Part shown: positions 42,701 through 51,006 of the stretch, one piece after another | How the letters are laid out: each line of letters begins with the position of its first letter | Numbering within the stretch: position 1 is the stretch's first letter | Made by a program: the position numbers and the translations under genes | Notes under the pieces: generated by a model | Database searches by the model: none | Told to the model about the DNA's origin: nothing | The model's input: the letters and a program-made list of their open reading frames with translations, nothing else | Assembly: GCF_036173125.1 (NCBI RefSeq) | Contig: NZ_CP108054.1 | Span: 9,121,501-9,185,500 of the forward strand | Source: Streptomyces sp. NBC_00286 | Lineage (GTDB): Bacteria; Actinomycetota; Actinomycetes; Streptomycetales; Streptomycetaceae | Direction: 5' to 3' | Length of the DNA: 64,000 nucleotides

Positions 42701-43897
42701 CGCGAACGGCTCGCCCGCGGGCCGGAGTTGGCCCGATTTCCCGTCGACGTGGAAGACGCTGACCGTGCTCGACTTCTGGTTCGAGGCGAACAGCAGGTTC
42801 CCCTCGGGCGAGAGGGCGATGTGACGCGGGAAGTCCCCGCGCACCGGCACGGTGTCCAGGAGGCGCAGCCGGGCCCCGTTCGCCTCGACGGCGTACCGGG
42901 TCAGGCTGTTGTGGCCGCGGTTGGCGAGATACGCGTACGAGCCCTTCGGTGTGACCAGTAGCTGCGACGGGTAACTCGTGCCACCGCCCGTGCCCGTGGG
43001 CTGCGGATCGCCCGGCGTCAGCCGTCCCGTCTCCGGGTCGTAGGCGCACACGGTGACCGTGTTGTCGAGTTCGTTCGCCAGATAGGCGAAGCGGCCCCCG
43101 GGGTGGAAGGTGAGATGCCGCGGACCCGCGCCGGCGCGCGTGCGGGCCTGTGAGACCGGGCGGAGCGTGCCCGCGGATTCGTCCAGGCGGTAGGTGTAGA
43201 CCGTGTCGGTACCCAGATCGACCGCCAGCACATGGCCGCCGTCCGGGCTGGTGATGAACTGGTGCGCGTGCGGCCTCTCCTGGCCGGGGCCGGGCGGCGG
43301 GCTGGAGTGTGTCACCAGATCCGTCCGCTCGCCGAGCGCGCCCGAGGTCTCGATGGGGTGCACCGCCACGCTGCCGGACCCGTAGTTGGCGCTGAGCAGC
43401 CAGCGCCCGCCTGGGTGTACGGACAGGTGAGCCGGGGCGGCGCCTCCCGTGGCGCGCGTGCCAAGTACCTTGTGCCGTCCGCCCGTTGAGAGCCGGACCG
43501 CCGTCGCGCCGCCGTCCTCGCGCTCGTTGACCGCATAGAGCGTGCGGCCGTCCGGGTGCGCCGCGAGGTAGGACGGGTCGCCGATGCCGGTGAGGGTTCC
43601 CTTGCCGGTGATACGGCCCGTCGCGGTGTCGTACGTCGCGAGTCCGATGCCGGTGCCGCCGCCCTCGACGGAGGTGTACGTGCCGAGGAACAGGGGGCGC
43701 GGGCCGGTGGGGCGGGGCTTCGCGGAGGGGGAGGGGGACGCGGCGCGCGCCGGGGTGGAGGGGGCGCCGGCCTCGGGGTTGTCCGGGGTGTCCTGGGTGC
43801 CGCAGCCGGCCGGGCCGGTCACCGCGACCGCCGCGAGCGCCCCGACGAAACGGCGCCTGCCGAGCCCGCCTCGCGCCGGTTCCGCACCCTTGCCCAT
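42668..43897 (-). CDS. Secreted lactonase family protein (7-bladed propeller)
   Basis: A 409-aa exported protein of the lactonase/6-phosphogluconolactonase-like (Pgl) propeller family. The N-terminus has a twin-arginine-like signal (GRRRFVGALAAVAVTGPAGC) with a possible lipidated Cys, then a Pro/Ala/Ser linker. The propeller repeats include SYLAAHPDGRTLYAVNERED, PAHLSVHPGGRWLLSANYGS, HQFITSPDGGHVLAVDLGTD and HLTFHPGGRFAYLANELDN. Its export makes a pentose-phosphate role unlikely; the substrate is unknown. The start at 43897 has GAGG upstream. Its end overlaps the convergent DUF2470 gene by 33 bp. Confidence 0.85.
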   Translation of the reverse strand: MGKGAEPARGGLGRRRFVGALAAVAVTGPAGCGTQDTPDNPEAGAPSTPARAASPSPSAKPRPTGPRPLFLGTYTSVEGGGTGIGLATYDTATGRITGKGTLTGIGDPSYLAAHPDGRTLYAVNEREDGGATAVRLSTGGRHKVLGTRATGGAAPAHLSVHPGGRWLLSANYGSGSVAVHPIETSGALGERTDLVTHSSPPPGPGQERPHAHQFITSPDGGHVLAVDLGTDTVYTYRLDESAGTLRPVSQARTRAGAGPRHLTFHPGGRFAYLANELDNTVTVCAYDPETGRLTPGDPQPTGTGGGTSYPSQLLVTPKGSYAYLANRGHNSLTRYAVEANGARLRLLDTVPVRGDFPRHIALSPEGNLLFASNQKSSTVSVFHVDGKSGQLRPAGEPFASPVAVCALPL

Positions 43898-43990
43898 GCC
43901 CGCACCTCTGGTCTCGATCGCCTCGGCCGTGACAGCCACCTTGACCGCTCTCGGCGGTGCGGGGCAAATGCGGCTGCAAGTGGTGGCTGG

Positions 43991-45238
43991 TCAGGCGGCT
44001 CGATCCGAGGCGGTACGAGGCTTCCGCCGGAGCTTGCGCAGACGGCGGCGCAGGCGGTTCAGGCTGGGCAGGCGTTCGCGCTGCTCGCGCGTGCAGCGGT
44101 CCAGTTCCTCCAGGAGCCGGTCGGAGCGGTGCTCCATGTCGAGTTCGTCGAGGATCCGGGTGACCTCGGTGAGCACCGCGCCGTGCAGCTGCCACTGGCG
44201 CGCGTCCCGCTGGACCTCGTCGAGCATGAGCTGGGCCAGCTTGTCGCGGGTGGCGGTCGCCTGGGCCAGTTCGGTGGCGAGCCGGGCCTCCGCGGACTCC
44301 GCGCTCTGGCTGACGTCGCTGGTGACCAGGACGGCGAAGCTGACCACGGCGTCGCCGACCTCGGCCAGCAGCTGCTCGACCGTGGCGCCGGTCTCGCGCT
44401 CGAACAGCGGCTCGGGCTCCCGCAGCTTGGCGAGGTCGGTGAGGCTGCGGGCGAGCACCCGCAGGACCACCGTGCAGATCTCCAGCGTGTCGAGTCCGGT
44501 CCGCAGGACGACACGGTGCAGTAGCCCTTCGCGTACCCGGGGATTGAGCTTCAGGCTGTCCTCGGCCTGCTTGAGGGCCGCGTCCACCTCGACGATGTCG
44601 TGGTCGAGGCGACGGGCCTCGTACAGGCGCTCCGCCGCGTACGCCACGGGGGTGCGCCCGCCCGCCTCCTCGCCGACCAGCAGCATCAACTGCCGCATCC
44701 GGCGTGCCAGATCCTCGATGGACTCGCCGGCCGCGACCACCCACACCGGGGGAGCGAAGAGCAGATTGAAGCCGAGCCCGACCACGGCTCCGATGAAGGT
44801 CTCAAGGACCCGGGCCCAGGCTGTGTCGCCGACTCTGGTGACGCCGAGGACCAGCATCGCGCTGATCGCCACCTCGGGCACGAATTCGCTGACCCGCACC
44901 AGGTGGCCGACGGCCAGCGAGGCGAGGATCAGCAGACCGAGGCTCCACCAGGTGAGTCCGACGATGGCACTGAACGCGATGGCGAGCAGCACGCCGGCCA
45001 CCACGGAGTTCACTCGGCGTACGCCCGTGGTGAGCGTGGAGTAGAGGGTCACCTGGACGACGAGGAGGGCGGTCAGCGGAGCGGTGAGCGGGGCCACCTC
45101 CGGGCTGAACTGCAGCGCGACCACATACGCGATCGTCGCGGCCGCGGCCGACCGCACCGTCTGCACGAACACGGGCTCCTGGCGCCACTTCGCGACCTGG
45201 GCCGCGCCCGCGGCCCACGCCTCACGTACATCCCGCAT
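43991..45238 (-). CDS. FUSC-family membrane protein 1
   Basis: A 415-aa protein of the FUSC/aromatic acid exporter family. The N-terminal half has about six membrane helices (TVRSAAAATIAYVVALQFSP, LTALLVVQVTLYSTLTTGVR, VVAGVLLAIAFSAIVGLTWW, LETFIGAVVGLGFNLLFAPP). The C-terminal half is cytoplasmic, helical and charged, ending in an Arg/Lys-rich tail. Family members export aromatic or other organic acids. The start at 45238 (MRDVREAWAAG) has GGGAAG upstream. A second FUSC gene is found at 47068. Confidence 0.8.
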   Translation of the reverse strand: MRDVREAWAAGAAQVAKWRQEPVFVQTVRSAAAATIAYVVALQFSPEVAPLTAPLTALLVVQVTLYSTLTTGVRRVNSVVAGVLLAIAFSAIVGLTWWSLGLLILASLAVGHLVRVSEFVPEVAISAMLVLGVTRVGDTAWARVLETFIGAVVGLGFNLLFAPPVWVVAAGESIEDLARRMRQLMLLVGEEAGGRTPVAYAAERLYEARRLDHDIVEVDAALKQAEDSLKLNPRVREGLLHRVVLRTGLDTLEICTVVLRVLARSLTDLAKLREPEPLFERETGATVEQLLAEVGDAVVSFAVLVTSDVSQSAESAEARLATELAQATATRDKLAQLMLDEVQRDARQWQLHGAVLTEVTRILDELDMEHRSDRLLEELDRCTREQRERLPSLNRLRRRLRKLRRKPRTASDRAA

Positions 45239-45319
45239 CCTTCGCCACTTCCCGTCCCGTAGCCCCACCGAACGTGTCCGACGGTGACACAGGCCGGTCG
45301 GCGAGCAGCGACAGGCCCC

Positions 45320-45814
45320 CTATGTGTACAGCTTGTCCAGGAAAGCGGAGAGATTGCCCGTCGCCCGCGCGATCTGCTGGTCCACGGTGAGGCTTTCCTC
45401 GATACGGAGCCCGGACTCCGGGATCTTCTTGCCGCGTACGTACAGCGAACAGGCCAGGTCGGCGCACATGTACACGCCCACGGAGTTGCCCTCACGTCCC
45501 GCCGCGCCCGCTTTGCGCGCCGTCATCAGGCTGACGCCGTTGCCCGGGTGGGTCGTCATGCACAGGGAGCACATGCTGCGGTGCAGGAAGCCGCGCTGGG
45601 AAGACGGGAAGCGCAGGGTGACGCCGACGAGCCGGTCCTCGCGCTCGGTGACGAGATAGCTGCGGTCGGGCGCTCCCGGATCTCGCCAGCCGAGGAAGTC
45701 GAGGTCGGGCCATGGGCGTTCGGCGAGGTCACGCGGTATCGAGAGGCGTTTCGCCTCGCCCTTCGAACAGTTGATGAACGAGGTGCGGATGTCCTGCTCG
45801 GTGAGCGGTCGCAT
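45320..45814 (-). CDS. EF-G-binding FBP-domain (FusB-like) protein
   Basis: A 164-aa protein of the FBP family, related to FusB/FusC, which bind EF-G and free it from the ribosome. The zinc finger is split: CSLCMTTH (about residues 81-88) and MCADLACSLYVRGKKI (about 116-130), giving a four-cysteine site. Upstream are SFINCSKGEAKRLSIPRDL and WRDPGAPDRSYLVTE, conserved in actinobacterial FBP proteins. It may contribute to intrinsic fusidic acid tolerance or ribosome recycling; this is known for staphylococcal FusB and inferred here. Confidence 0.85.
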   Translation of the reverse strand: MRPLTEQDIRTSFINCSKGEAKRLSIPRDLAERPWPDLDFLGWRDPGAPDRSYLVTEREDRLVGVTLRFPSSQRGFLHRSMCSLCMTTHPGNGVSLMTARKAGAAGREGNSVGVYMCADLACSLYVRGKKIPESGLRIEESLTVDQQIARATGNLSAFLDKLYT

Positions 45815-45865
45815 TGTGGGGGTCCTTGTGGGGAGTCAGGGCTGTCGGCGCGGGGCCGATTTACG

Positions 45866-45884
45866 AACCTAGGGCTCCTAGGTT
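45866..45884. promoter_or_regulatory. Perfect palindrome between FBP and APH genes
   Basis: AACCTAGGGCTCCTAGGTT is an 8-bp perfect inverted repeat around GCT, containing two AvrII-like CCTAGG cores. It sits 52 bp from the FBP start and about 100 bp from the APH start, so it could be an operator for either or both. No regulator gene is adjacent. Confidence 0.5.
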
Positions 45885-45986
45885 TCGGCCTACGCTACAT
45901 AGCCAAATCGGTGAGAGCCAACGGATTTCTCGCCCCGTACCCTGTACCGGAACCGTAGGCCGGATCATCAACTGGGTGGGGGCAGG

Positions 45987-46961
45987 ATGTCGGAGGCGCG
46001 GGCTCGGCGGGTGCTCGAGGCGGCCGGGATGTCGGGAGAACGGCTGGTCCGGTGCCGGTCGTTGGCCGGGGGAACGTACAACGCCGTCGAGGAGCTGCTG
46101 CTCGACGACGGCAGTCGTTACGTACTGAAGGTTCCGCCCCCGCCAAGCGACCCCGGTATGCGTCATGAGCGTGAACTGCTCGTCTCCGAGGCGGAGTTCT
46201 ATCGCGCTGCCGCCACAGTCGACGTCACGGCGCCGCGTGTGGTGGGCGTCTGTCACGACGAGGCCGCGTCCACGGGGCGGTATCTGCTGATGACGGCATG
46301 CCCGGGCGAACCGTGGGACTCCTCCGTCACTGAGGGCGAACGGCCAGGTCTGCGTGGGGAGTTGGGGCGCCAGATGGCCCGGCTCCACCGGGTGACCGGA
46401 CCCGGGTTCGGATACCCGTCCGGTGCCCTCGGGCCGCTGGCCGGTGACTGGCGTACGGCCTTCACCACGATGTACGACGCCGTTCTGGACGACGCACGCC
46501 GCTACTCGGCCTGGCTGCCCCGGCCCGTGGACGAGATCGCCCGGTCGGCCAAGGCCGCGTACGACGCGCTCGACGAGGTCACGGAGCCGCGCCTCGTGCA
46601 CTTCGACCTGTGGGACGGGAACATCCTGGTCGAGCGTCCGGAGGGCGGCGCGGCACCCCGGATCGGCGGGCTGATCGACGGCGAGCGCATGTTCTGGGGC
46701 GATCCGCTGGCGGAATTCGTCTCGCTCGCGCTGCTCGGTGACATCGAGGTGGACGAGGCGTTCCTGGAGGGATATCAACAGGCGGGCGGGAACGCCGTGT
46801 TCACCTCGGCCGCTCGTCGACGCCTCGCCCTCTACCGCAGCTACCTCTACCTGATCATGCACATCGAGCTCGTGCCCCGCGCTCAGGTCGAGGAGCGGCA
46901 GCCCTGGATCCGGGACGCCGTCGCTCCGGAGCTGACGGCCGCCCTGGACGCACTCGACTGA
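45987..46961 (+). CDS. APH-family phosphotransferase
   Basis: A 324-aa small-molecule kinase of the aminoglycoside phosphotransferase/choline kinase fold. The catalytic loop is HFDLWDGNILVE (about residue 206) and the metal-binding loop GLIDGERMFWGDPLAEF replaces the classical DFG. The nucleotide lobe has RYVLKVPPPPSDPGMRHEREL. The substrate is unknown; antibiotic resistance should not be assumed from the family alone. A strong terminator follows. Confidence 0.85.
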   Translation: MSEARARRVLEAAGMSGERLVRCRSLAGGTYNAVEELLLDDGSRYVLKVPPPPSDPGMRHERELLVSEAEFYRAAATVDVTAPRVVGVCHDEAASTGRYLLMTACPGEPWDSSVTEGERPGLRGELGRQMARLHRVTGPGFGYPSGALGPLAGDWRTAFTTMYDAVLDDARRYSAWLPRPVDEIARSAKAAYDALDEVTEPRLVHFDLWDGNILVERPEGGAAPRIGGLIDGERMFWGDPLAEFVSLALLGDIEVDEAFLEGYQQAGGNAVFTSAARRRLALYRSYLYLIMHIELVPRAQVEERQPWIRDAVAPELTAALDALD

Positions 46962-46977
46962 GCCCTGGCAACGGAAA

Positions 46978-47016
46978 GGGACCCCGACCGGACGGGGGAA
47001 TCACGGTCGGGGCCCC
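46978..47016 (+). terminator. Strong hairpin terminator after the APH gene
   Basis: The arms 46978-46990 and 47004-47016 pair over 13 positions with one mismatch (CCCCGACCG with CGGTCGGGG as the core) around a 13-base loop. It is 17 bp past the APH stop at 46961. CATCTCATTTAAC follows. It lies between convergent genes and may serve the FUSC gene on the other strand too. Confidence 0.8.
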
Positions 47017-47067
47017 ACATCTCATTTAACGGGAAACTACTGGCCTGGGTTCCCCGGTCCGCGCAGG

Positions 47068-48294
47068 TCAACCGTGAGATGCGTCACGAGCGAGGGGTCG
47101 GGCCCGGCTGTCCGTCTCGGCCCAGATGTTCTCGGCCTGGAGCAGCAGGGTGCCCAGGACGGCGGCGCGGGGCGCGCCCAGGCCGGCGTGGTCGCGCAGG
47201 CTGGACTGCAGCGTCTCGTGCAGCTCCCGCATCGTCGCCTCCGCCCGGCGGTCCGTACCGTACGCATCCGAGTCGTCCCGATCCGAGTCGTCCGGATCCG
47301 CATCGTCCCGGCGTGCGCCCGGCTCCAGCAGCCGCCGGCTCTCGCGGTGGCAGTTCTCCGCGAGCAGGGCGAGCAGCCGGGCGTAGCTGTGCAGGGCGGT
47401 TCCGTCCGGCGGGTCGGCGGTCCGCTCGCCGTCGACCGAGACCACCAGGGCCCGGATCAGCGCCGCCACATGCCCGGTGATCCTGCTCCACCGCTCGTCC
47501 TCGTCCGCCGCCGGAACATCCAGCGGCACCCGGTGGAACGCCTTCAGCGAGTCCGCCGTGAGCCGCAGGCTCTCCTGGCTCCAGCCCCTGGCCGCCCGCA
47601 GGCCCTCGAGCCGGCGTGCCAGTCGGGCGGAGGCGCGCGACCAGTGCGCGGCGGTCGACACGTCCAGATCGCCGTGCCGCAGGTCCTCGGCGATATCGGC
47701 CAGTACGTCGCCCGTCTCCTGCGCGAGAGCCGCCAGGTTCTCGCGTACGTCGCGCAGGTGGACCGGCGGCAGGATCAAGGCGTTGACGGCGACCCCGATG
47801 ACGGCCCCGAGCGCTGCCTGGGCGACCCGGTGGCTGATCGCCGAGGTCGTCACCGTTTCCGAGGCCAGCGTGAACAGGGCGGTGGTCGTGGCGTAGATGC
47901 CCTGGTCGCCGAAGCGGCGCCAGTTGGCCAGCAGCATCAACACCGGGATGGACAGGGCGAGTGCGGCCAGGGTGTTGCCCGTGAGGACCTGGGCCGCCGA
48001 GGCGAGCAGGGTGCCGACGCAGATCGCCGCGAACTGCTGGGCGGCCTGCCGCAGCGAGCTGTAGACGGTGGCCTGTACGAGGACCACGGCCACCCAGGGC
48101 GCCATCAGCGCCATCGGGTCGCCGAGCCATTCGTCCGCCACGGTCCACGCGAGCAGCGCCGCCGCGGCGGCTTTGAGTGACTGCACAAGGAGGTCGCGTT
48201 CCCTGCCCGGCCCACGCGCCGCCAGCCGCGCGGCCTCGGCCACGGTCCGCATCTCGTTCCCCACCCGGTCCTTGGCCTCGGTCAGACGGATCAT
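47068..48294 (-). CDS. FUSC-family membrane protein 2
   Basis: A 408-aa relative of the FUSC protein at 43991, with membrane helices in the first half (LLVQSLKAAAAALLAWTVAD, AVVLVQATVYSSLRQAAQQF, LAALALSIPVLMLLANW, AQAALGAVIGVAVNALILPP) and a cytoplasmic C-terminal half. Near the end an Asp-rich run (DDADPDDSDRDDSDAYGTD) is encoded by a short GC-skewed repeat of GAYTCGGAY-like units. Starts at 48294 (MIRLTEAKDRVG) and 48252 (MRTVAEAARL, better ribosome site) are both possible. Transport substrate unknown. Confidence 0.78.
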   Translation of the reverse strand: MIRLTEAKDRVGNEMRTVAEAARLAARGPGRERDLLVQSLKAAAAALLAWTVADEWLGDPMALMAPWVAVVLVQATVYSSLRQAAQQFAAICVGTLLASAAQVLTGNTLAALALSIPVLMLLANWRRFGDQGIYATTTALFTLASETVTTSAISHRVAQAALGAVIGVAVNALILPPVHLRDVRENLAALAQETGDVLADIAEDLRHGDLDVSTAAHWSRASARLARRLEGLRAARGWSQESLRLTADSLKAFHRVPLDVPAADEDERWSRITGHVAALIRALVVSVDGERTADPPDGTALHSYARLLALLAENCHRESRRLLEPGARRDDADPDDSDRDDSDAYGTDRRAEATMRELHETLQSSLRDHAGLGAPRAAVLGTLLLQAENIWAETDSRARPLARDASHG

Positions 48295-48370
48295 CCGAGC
48301 CGAGTAACCGGAGAAACGGGCCGCGCACACATCCGGGCCTCTTGGTACTACGCAGCCGGGCCCCTCGTCC

Positions 48371-49405
48371 CTACGAGGTCACGCCACCCGGCACGTCCCG
48401 ATGCCGCGTCCACGCCAGCAGCTCGTCCGCCGACCACGTGTTGACCACGCGCTCGGCCGGGACCCCGCACTCCTCGGCCCGCGCGCACCCGTACCCCTGC
48501 CAGTCCAGCTGGCCGGGTGCGTGCGCGTCGGTGTCCACGGAGAACAGCACGCCCGCGTCGACCGCACGGCGCAGCAGCCGGCGCGGTGGATCGAGCCGTT
48601 CGGGACGGCAGTTGATCTCGAGCGCCGTCCCCGTTTCGGCGCAGGCCGCGAACACCGCGTCCGCGTCGAACTCCGACTCCGGTCGCCCGCGCCCGCCGAC
48701 GAGCCGCCCGGTGCAGTGCCCGAGCACGTCGGAGTGCGGATCGCGTACGGCGGCGACCATACGGCGGGTCATCGCCGCCGCCTTCATCCGCAACTTCGAG
48801 TGCACCGAGACCACCACGACGTCCAGCCGGTCCAGCAACTCCGGCTCCTGGTCCAGCGAACCGTCCTCGAGGATGTCGCACTCGATGCCGGTGAGCAGCC
48901 GGAACGGCGCCCAGCGCGCGTTGAGTTCCGCCACGACGTCGAGCTGCTCCCGCAGCCGCTCCGGCGACAGCCCACGCGCGATCGTGAGGCTCGGCGAGTG
49001 ATCGGTGAGCACCGCCCACTCATGCCCGAGCCGGGCCGCCGCCCGCCCCATCTCCTCGATCGGGCTCCCTCCGTCCGACCAGGTCGAATGCAGGTGACAG
49101 TCGCCGCGCAGCAACGCACGCAGCCGCTCCCCGCCCTGCGCGCGCGGATCCGGGGCCTCCTGCTCCAGCCGCTCCAGATACCCCGGCACCTGACCCGCCA
49201 GCGCCTCCCGCACCACCTGTGCGGTCTTCGGCCCGACGCCCTTCAGCGACTCCAGCGATCCGGTGGCCGCCCTCTTGACGACCTCTTCGGCGGGCAGCGC
49301 CGCGATCGCGTTCGCCGCCGTGCGGAACGCCCGTACGCGATAGGTAGGTGCCTGGGACCGCTCCAGCAGGAAGGCGATCCGGTCCAGAGCTTCGGCAGGT
49401 TCCAT
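48371..49405 (-). CDS. PHP-domain phosphoesterase with HhH region
   Basis: A 344-aa protein. Residues 1-80 hold helix-hairpin-helix repeats like those of PolX DNA polymerases (IAFLLERSQAPTYRVRAFRT, SLESLKGVGPKTAQVVREAL). Residues about 100-335 form a PHP metallo-hydrolase with DCHLHSTWSDGGSPIEEMG, WAVLTDHSPSL, GIECDIL, VVVVSVHSKL and VDTDAHAPGQL as metal-ligand motifs. The polymerase domain of PolX is absent, so a DNA-end or oligonucleotide 3' processing role is possible. The start at 49405 (MEPAEALDRIAFLLE) fits the family. Confidence 0.87.
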   Translation of the reverse strand: MEPAEALDRIAFLLERSQAPTYRVRAFRTAANAIAALPAEEVVKRAATGSLESLKGVGPKTAQVVREALAGQVPGYLERLEQEAPDPRAQGGERLRALLRGDCHLHSTWSDGGSPIEEMGRAAARLGHEWAVLTDHSPSLTIARGLSPERLREQLDVVAELNARWAPFRLLTGIECDILEDGSLDQEPELLDRLDVVVVSVHSKLRMKAAAMTRRMVAAVRDPHSDVLGHCTGRLVGGRGRPESEFDADAVFAACAETGTALEINCRPERLDPPRRLLRRAVDAGVLFSVDTDAHAPGQLDWQGYGCARAEECGVPAERVVNTWSADELLAWTRHRDVPGGVTS

Positions 49406-49580
49406 GTCCCCAGCGTCGCGCCACCCGGACGGCTCCGCACAGCGGTCACCGGAGCCCTGCTGTGCCACGATGAATTGCGACCCTTTTTCGGCCGCCTGGC
49501 CATATCGGCGCAGCCGATTGCCACGACTGACATCGCCGTCCGGCAGCTTGCCGGCGGCCGCGTGTGGAGCCGGTGGGATC

Positions 49581-49817
49581 ATGACTGAAATCGCAAGCCC
49601 CTACATTTCGCACCCGCGGATCATGGTTCTGGGCGTCCAACCCGGGAATCCGCCCTTCCGCATCGTGAAGATCGACGGCGCCGTCATAGGCGAGGCCAAG
49701 TCCTTCACCGACGTCCTCGTCGCCGCCGCGGCCTACGGCATCCCCGTGCACGACGCCGACGACCCCGAGGCCGTCCGCTGGGTAGGCGGCGACAAACACA
49801 CCTGGAAGATCCACTGA
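49581..49817 (+). CDS. Conserved small Streptomyces protein, unknown function
   Basis: A 78-aa protein: MTEIASPYISHPRIMVLGVQ, then PFRIVKIDGAVIGEAKSFTD and EAVRWVGGDKHTWKIH. No domain, signal peptide or membrane segment is evident; the alternating pattern suggests a small beta-rich fold. The start at 49581 follows GGTGGGA. I recall similar short proteins in Streptomyces but no function. Confidence 0.7.
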   Translation: MTEIASPYISHPRIMVLGVQPGNPPFRIVKIDGAVIGEAKSFTDVLVAAAAYGIPVHDADDPEAVRWVGGDKHTWKIH

Positions 49818-49926
49818 GAACCTCCGGTGTGGCCCGCGACACACAGCCTGAGTGAGGGAACCGGGCGGCGCCGGCGGGGAGTCTGCCTCTGCGAACACTG
49901 ATCATCGTTACGAGGAGACAGTGCAC

Positions 49927-50856
49927 GTGGAGTTCTTAGGAGTACGCCCCAGCCGCCGCGCCGTGCTTGCCCTGGGCGCCGGTACGGCCCTCGCCGCCGC
50001 CGTGTCCGCGAGCGGATCCGCCCACGCGGCCTCACCGGGTTCGCCGGGTGACGACATCCAGCAGGCGCTGAACCAACTCGAGCGGGAGCATTCGGCCCGG
50101 CTCGGGGTGTTCGGGTGCAACACCGTGACCGGCCGGAGCGTGCTGTACCGCGCGGACGAACCGTTTCCGATGTGCTCGCTGTTCAAGACGCTCGCTGCCG
50201 CCGCCGTCCTCAGGGACCTTGACCGGCACGGTGAGTTCCTCTCCCTGCGCATCAGGTACACCGAGCAGGACGTCGAGGACGCGGGCGGCGCCCCGGTCAC
50301 CGGCAAGATGGAGAACCTCGCGAACGGCATGACCGTCGCCGAGTTGTGCGAGGCCGCCGTGGCCTACAGCGACAACTGCGCCGCGAACCTCCTGCTCCGT
50401 GAACTCGGCGGCCCCACGGCGATCACCCGCTTCTGCCGCTCGATCGGCGACAGAAGGACCCGGCTCGACCGCTGGGAGCCCGAGCTCAACTCGGCCGAAC
50501 CGGAGCGCGTGACGGACACCTCGAGCCCGGCCGCCATCGGGCGCACCTACGCGAAGCTCGCCCTCGGCGACGCCCTCACGCCCCGCGACCGACGCCAGCT
50601 GACCGCGTGGCTGCTCGCCAACACCACCAGCACCAACCGCTTCCGCGCGGGGCTGCCCCAGGACTGGGCCCTCGGCGACAAGACGGGCACCGGCAAGTAC
50701 GGCACCACCAACGACGCGGGCATCGCCTGGACACCGGACGGCACACCACTCGTACTGGCCGTCCTGTCCACGAAGCCGGGCGCCGGCCGCGAGGCTCCGA
50801 TGGACGAACGGCTCGTCGCCGACACTGCGGCTCTCCTGGCGAAGGCGCTGGTCTAA
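49927..50856 (+). CDS. Class A beta-lactamase
   Basis: A 309-aa exported serine beta-lactamase. The twin-arginine-type signal (SRRAVLALGAGTALAAAVSA, cleavage near AHAAS) precedes the mature enzyme. All four hallmarks are present: SxxK in MCSLFKTLAAA, SDN in AYSDNCAANLL, the omega-loop Glu in RWEPELNSAEP and KTG in LGDKTGTGKYGTT. GAGGAG at 49912-49917 favours GTG 49927 over GTG 49921. The fourth codon is TTA (49936-49938), so expression should depend on the bldA leucyl-tRNA and be restricted to late growth. It is followed by a hairpin-bearing dispersed repeat. Confidence 0.92.
   Translation: MEFLGVRPSRRAVLALGAGTALAAAVSASGSAHAASPGSPGDDIQQALNQLEREHSARLGVFGCNTVTGRSVLYRADEPFPMCSLFKTLAAAAVLRDLDRHGEFLSLRIRYTEQDVEDAGGAPVTGKMENLANGMTVAELCEAAVAYSDNCAANLLLRELGGPTAITRFCRSIGDRRTRLDRWEPELNSAEPERVTDTSSPAAIGRTYAKLALGDALTPRDRRQLTAWLLANTTSTNRFRAGLPQDWALGDKTGTGKYGTTNDAGIAWTPDGTPLVLAVLSTKPGAGREAPMDERLVADTAALLAKALV
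49936..49938 (+). promoter_or_regulatory. TTA codon (bldA-dependence) in the beta-lactamase leader
   Basis: In the frame GTG GAG TTC TTA GGA GTA CGC the leucine codon is TTA, very rare in Streptomyces and read only by the bldA tRNA. I noticed no other TTA in the main genes I checked, though the scan was not exhaustive. It would delay the beta-lactamase to the developmental phase. Confidence 0.7.
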
Positions 50857-50885
50857 GCGGACTTGTGGAAGTCCGATGCAGTACC

Positions 50886-51006
50886 GCGCCCCTGAGGAGG
50901 CCGCAGGCCTCTCAGGGGCGCGGGGCTGTGGCATATGCGGCTCCACCGCGGGGCGCGACCAGCCACAACGAACCCGCAGCTTCGAACCGCCCACCCAGCG
51001 GAGCGC
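50886..51006 (-). repeat. Dispersed structured intergenic repeat (copy 3, inverted)
   Basis: An inverted copy of the element at 34219 and 52988. Its hairpin GCGCCCCTGAG...CTCAGGGGCGC (50886-50921) extends to a 16-bp stem with one bulge and a GCA loop. The conserved body (CAAC, GACCAGCCACAACG, TTCGAA) runs to CAGCGGAGCGC at 51006, abutting the VanZ stop. It lies 29 bp past the beta-lactamase stop, between convergent genes, and likely acts as a two-way terminator. Confidence 0.75.

Noticed and set aside
42453..44744. A minus-strand frame of about 760 codons over the lactonase and FUSC genes
   Set aside because: It is in another frame of the same strand as the lactonase; Arg/Gly/Pro/His-rich and without similarity.
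46979..47040. tRNA-like fold after the APH gene
   Set aside because: The structure is a single hairpin without D, anticodon or T arms; it is a terminator.
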